The notes below the pieces were generated by a model. The model saw nothing but the letters and a program-made list of their open reading frames with translations, did no database searches and had not been told where the DNA came from. A program made the position numbers and the translations under genes. This document shows, piece after piece, positions 62,414 through 64,000 of a DNA stretch of 64,000 nucleotides (position 1 is the first letter of the stretch; each line of letters opens with the position of its first letter). The stretch comes from Stenotrophomonas sp. 169 (GTDB lineage: Bacteria > Pseudomonadota > Gammaproteobacteria > Xanthomonadales > Xanthomonadaceae), in the NCBI RefSeq assembly GCF_014621775.1, contig NZ_CP061204.1, positions 2,810,501 to 2,874,500 of the forward strand, in the 5' to 3' direction.

Positions 62414-62649
62414 CCGCGGATTCCTGCCGCATCCGTGCGCGGGACATCGCCCACACCGGACGTCACCGGTGAATCCACACCCATCGTCCCGATCCGTGCC
62501 GGGGTGCCCCGCAAGGGGTTCGGCCACGGAGACGATGGGGAAGCCCAACCCCGGAACCATTCATGCGCGCCCGCGCCGTCCCGCACACTTTCCGCGGGCG
62601 TCCTCCAGGGGACATCGGTGCACGCAGGTTCCCTGTCAGGAGTAATGCA
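62414..62649 (+). promoter_or_regulatory. long rpsB 5' leader
   Basis: A ~230-nt non-coding leader rich in self-complementary GC stretches (for example CATCGTC at 62482 with GACGATG at 62530). In gammaproteobacteria the rpsB leader binds S2 for autogenous repression of rpsB-tsf; the length and position fit, but I did not model the fold. Confidence 0.45.
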
Positions 62650-63462
62650 ATGCCCCAGATCACCATGCGCCAGATGCTTGAAGCCGGCGTCCATTTCGGC
62701 CACCAGACCCGTTACTGGAACCCGAAAATGGCTCCGTACATCTTCGGTGCCCGCGGCAAGATCCACATCATCAACCTGGAAAAGACCGTCCCGCTGTTCA
62801 ACGATGCGATGAACTTCATCTCCTCGATCGCACAGAAGCGCGGCATCATCCTGTTCCTGGGCACCAAGCGCAGCGCACGCGAGTCGATCCGCGAAGAAGC
62901 CGAGCGTTGCGGCATGCCGTTCATGAACCAGCGTTGGCTGGGCGGCACCCTGACCAACTTCCGTACCGTGAAGCAGTCGGTTGCCCGCCTGAAGGAACTG
63001 GAAGCCGGTGAGAACGACGGCAGCTTCGAGAAGCTGGTCAAGCACGAAGTGCTGGGCCTGCGTCGCGAGCGCGACAAGCTGGAAGCCTCGCTGGGCGGCA
63101 TCAAGGACATGAACCGTCTGCCCGATGCGATCTTCGTCATCGATATCGGCCACGAAGACATCGCCATCAAGGAAGCCAAGAAGCTCGGCATCCCGGTGAT
63201 CGCCGTGGTTGATACCAACTACAACCCGGAACTGGTCGATTACGCCATCCCGGGCAACGACGATGCCATCCGCGCCGTGCAGCTGTACGCCCGCGCTGCG
63301 GCTGACTCCGTGCTGGAAGGCAAGGCGGCTGCCCCGCATTCGGCCACCGTGCGCGAAGAAGAGTTCGCCGACGCTGCCGCTGAAGGCGAAGAGGCCAAGC
63401 CGGCCCGTCGCGCTCCGGCCAAGAAGGCTGCCGAGAAGAAGTCGGGCGAAGCCCAGGCCTGA
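62650..63462 (+). CDS. rpsB: 30S ribosomal protein S2
   Basis: A 270-residue ribosomal protein with the S2 signatures [20 protein letters not shown] and [20 protein letters not shown] Lys/Ala/Glu-rich tail ([18 protein letters not shown]) extends beyond the E. coli length (241). ATG 62650 follows CAGGAGT. It forms an operon with tsf. Confidence 0.97.
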   Translation: MPQITMRQMLEAGVHFGHQTRYWNPKMAPYIFGARGKIHIINLEKTVPLFNDAMNFISSIAQKRGIILFLGTKRSARESIREEAERCGMPFMNQRWLGGTLTNFRTVKQSVARLKELEAGENDGSFEKLVKHEVLGLRRERDKLEASLGGIKDMNRLPDAIFVIDIGHEDIAIKEAKKLGIPVIAVVDTNYNPELVDYAIPGNDDAIRAVQLYARAAADSVLEGKAAAPHSATVREEEFADAAAEGEEAKPARRAPAKKAAEKKSGEAQA

Positions 63463-63538
63463 TCCAGGCCCCCGGTGGGCGCCCTGCGCCCACCTCCCCT
63501 GCATGTCGCCACTGGCGGCTGACAGGGCCATGTCATAC

Positions 63539-63560
63539 GGGCCGGCCATCATGCCGGCCC
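63539..63560 (+). terminator. weak attenuator hairpin between rpsB and tsf
   Basis: GGGCCGGC-catcat-GCCGGCCC is an 8-bp stem followed by AACCCCTTTCTTTC. It resembles the partial terminator often found between rpsB and tsf that lowers tsf transcription. Confidence 0.6.
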
Positions 63561-63586
63561 AACCCCTTTCTTTCTGAGGAAATCCC

Positions 63587-64000
63587 ATGGAAATCACTGC
63601 TTCCCTGGTCAAGGAACTGCGCGAGCGCACCGGCGCCGGCATGATGGAGTGCAAGAAGGCGCTCGTCGAAAACAACGGCGACATCGAGCTGTCCATCGAA
63701 GCGCTGCGCAAGTCGGGTCTGGCCAAGGCCGACAAGAAGGCTGACCGCGTTGCGGCCGAAGGCATCATCCGCGCTGCACAGAACGGCGGCACCGCGGTGC
63801 TGGTCGAAATCAACTCCGAAACCGACTTCGTCGCCAAGGATGAGAACTTCACCAACTTCGCCGATTCGGTCGTTGCTGCCGCACTGTCCTCGGGCGCTGC
63901 CGACATCGCAACCCTGAACAACGTCAAGCTGGCGTCGGGCGAGACCATCAACGAGACCCGCGCTGCGGTGATCGCCAAGGTCGGTGAGAAGGTCGACGTG
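63587..64000 (+). CDS. tsf: elongation factor Ts, N-terminal part (cut by window edge)
   Basis: The first 138 codons are present. The signatures [20 protein letters not shown] (UBA-like N-terminal domain) and [14 protein letters not shown] (EF-Tu contact, with the conserved TDFV) identify EF-Ts, the nucleotide exchange factor of EF-Tu. ATG 63587 follows TGAGGA. The gene continues beyond the window. Confidence 0.97.
   Translation, partial: MEITASLVKELRERTGAGMMECKKALVENNGDIELSIEALRKSGLAKADKKADRVAAEGIIRAAQNGGTAVLVEINSETDFVAKDENFTNFADSVVAAALSSGAADIATLNNVKLASGETINETRAAVIAKVGEKVDV

Noticed and set aside
62407..63978. Minus-strand open frame of 523 codons
   Set aside because: It is antisense to rpsB and tsf, which are unambiguous.

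Overview
The window comes from a GC-rich gammaproteobacterium of the Xanthomonadaceae, most likely Stenotrophomonas. The evidence is the many short palindromic repeats beginning GTAG (GTAGAGCCGACTTCAGTCGGC and GTAGCGCCGAGCATGCTCGGC types), a macABC and an emrRCAB efflux locus arranged as described for S. maltophilia, and typical gene order (map-glnD-dapD-dapE, rpsB-tsf, pstSCAB-phoU). There is no phage, insertion sequence, integrase or CRISPR array.

Layout. 1-8.7 kb: end of a PepSY-type membrane gene plus DUF3325 gene, rlmKL, a small hydrolase, a murein amidase, sseA, a DUF1289-Nudix fusion, a degenerate FKBP protein, an enoyl-CoA hydratase, a small unknown gene and nth. 8.8-16.3 kb: a phosphate-acquisition block (OprP-like porin, two tandem pstS genes, pstCAB, phoU) with multi-unit Pho boxes before both pstS genes. 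16.5-27.4 kb: RNase T, a large periplasmic-propeller diguanylate cyclase, a two-component system and the divergent macABC pump. 27.4-31.3 kb: rlmB, a GFA-family gene and rnr. 31.4-35.4 kb: three almost identical tRNA-Leu(CAG) genes, each with its own promoter and terminator, separated by a HEAT-like unknown gene and by a TSUP transporter/LysR pair. 35.4-43.6 kb: the emrRCAB pump, an AraC regulator and parC. 43.6-50.4 kb: a ferritin-like bfr, a penicillin-acylase-family gene, asnB and a Sel1-repeat lipoprotein, with REP clusters. 50.4-56.4 kb: an operon map-glnD-dapD-yffB-dapE. 56.6-62.4 kb: a chaperone-usher (spore-coat-U type) pilus cluster lying between map and rpsB, which are neighbours in many bacteria. 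62.4-64 kb: rpsB and the start of tsf.

The most striking signal is upstream of asnB on the minus strand. A 33-codon reading frame (48992-49093) carries five Asn codons. Its coding sequence contains a 13-nt segment identical to the 3' arm of a following intrinsic terminator (48938-48967), and an alternative upstream hairpin overlaps that segment. This is the full geometry of ribosome-mediated transcription attenuation, here apparently sensing asparagine (or charged tRNA-Asn) to control asparagine synthetase. The leader frame has no Shine-Dalgarno and sits directly after a promoter-like sequence, so it may be leaderless.

Other points of note are the pilus cluster with a miniature pilin-like gene, the rpsB promoter overlapping the last pilus gene, a histone-H1-like N-terminal tail on DapD, a ferritin lacking the haem-ligand Met52, a perfect inverted repeat that is a candidate EmrR operator, and two nearly identical 130-bp REP composites in direct orientation flanking asnB and its neighbour.
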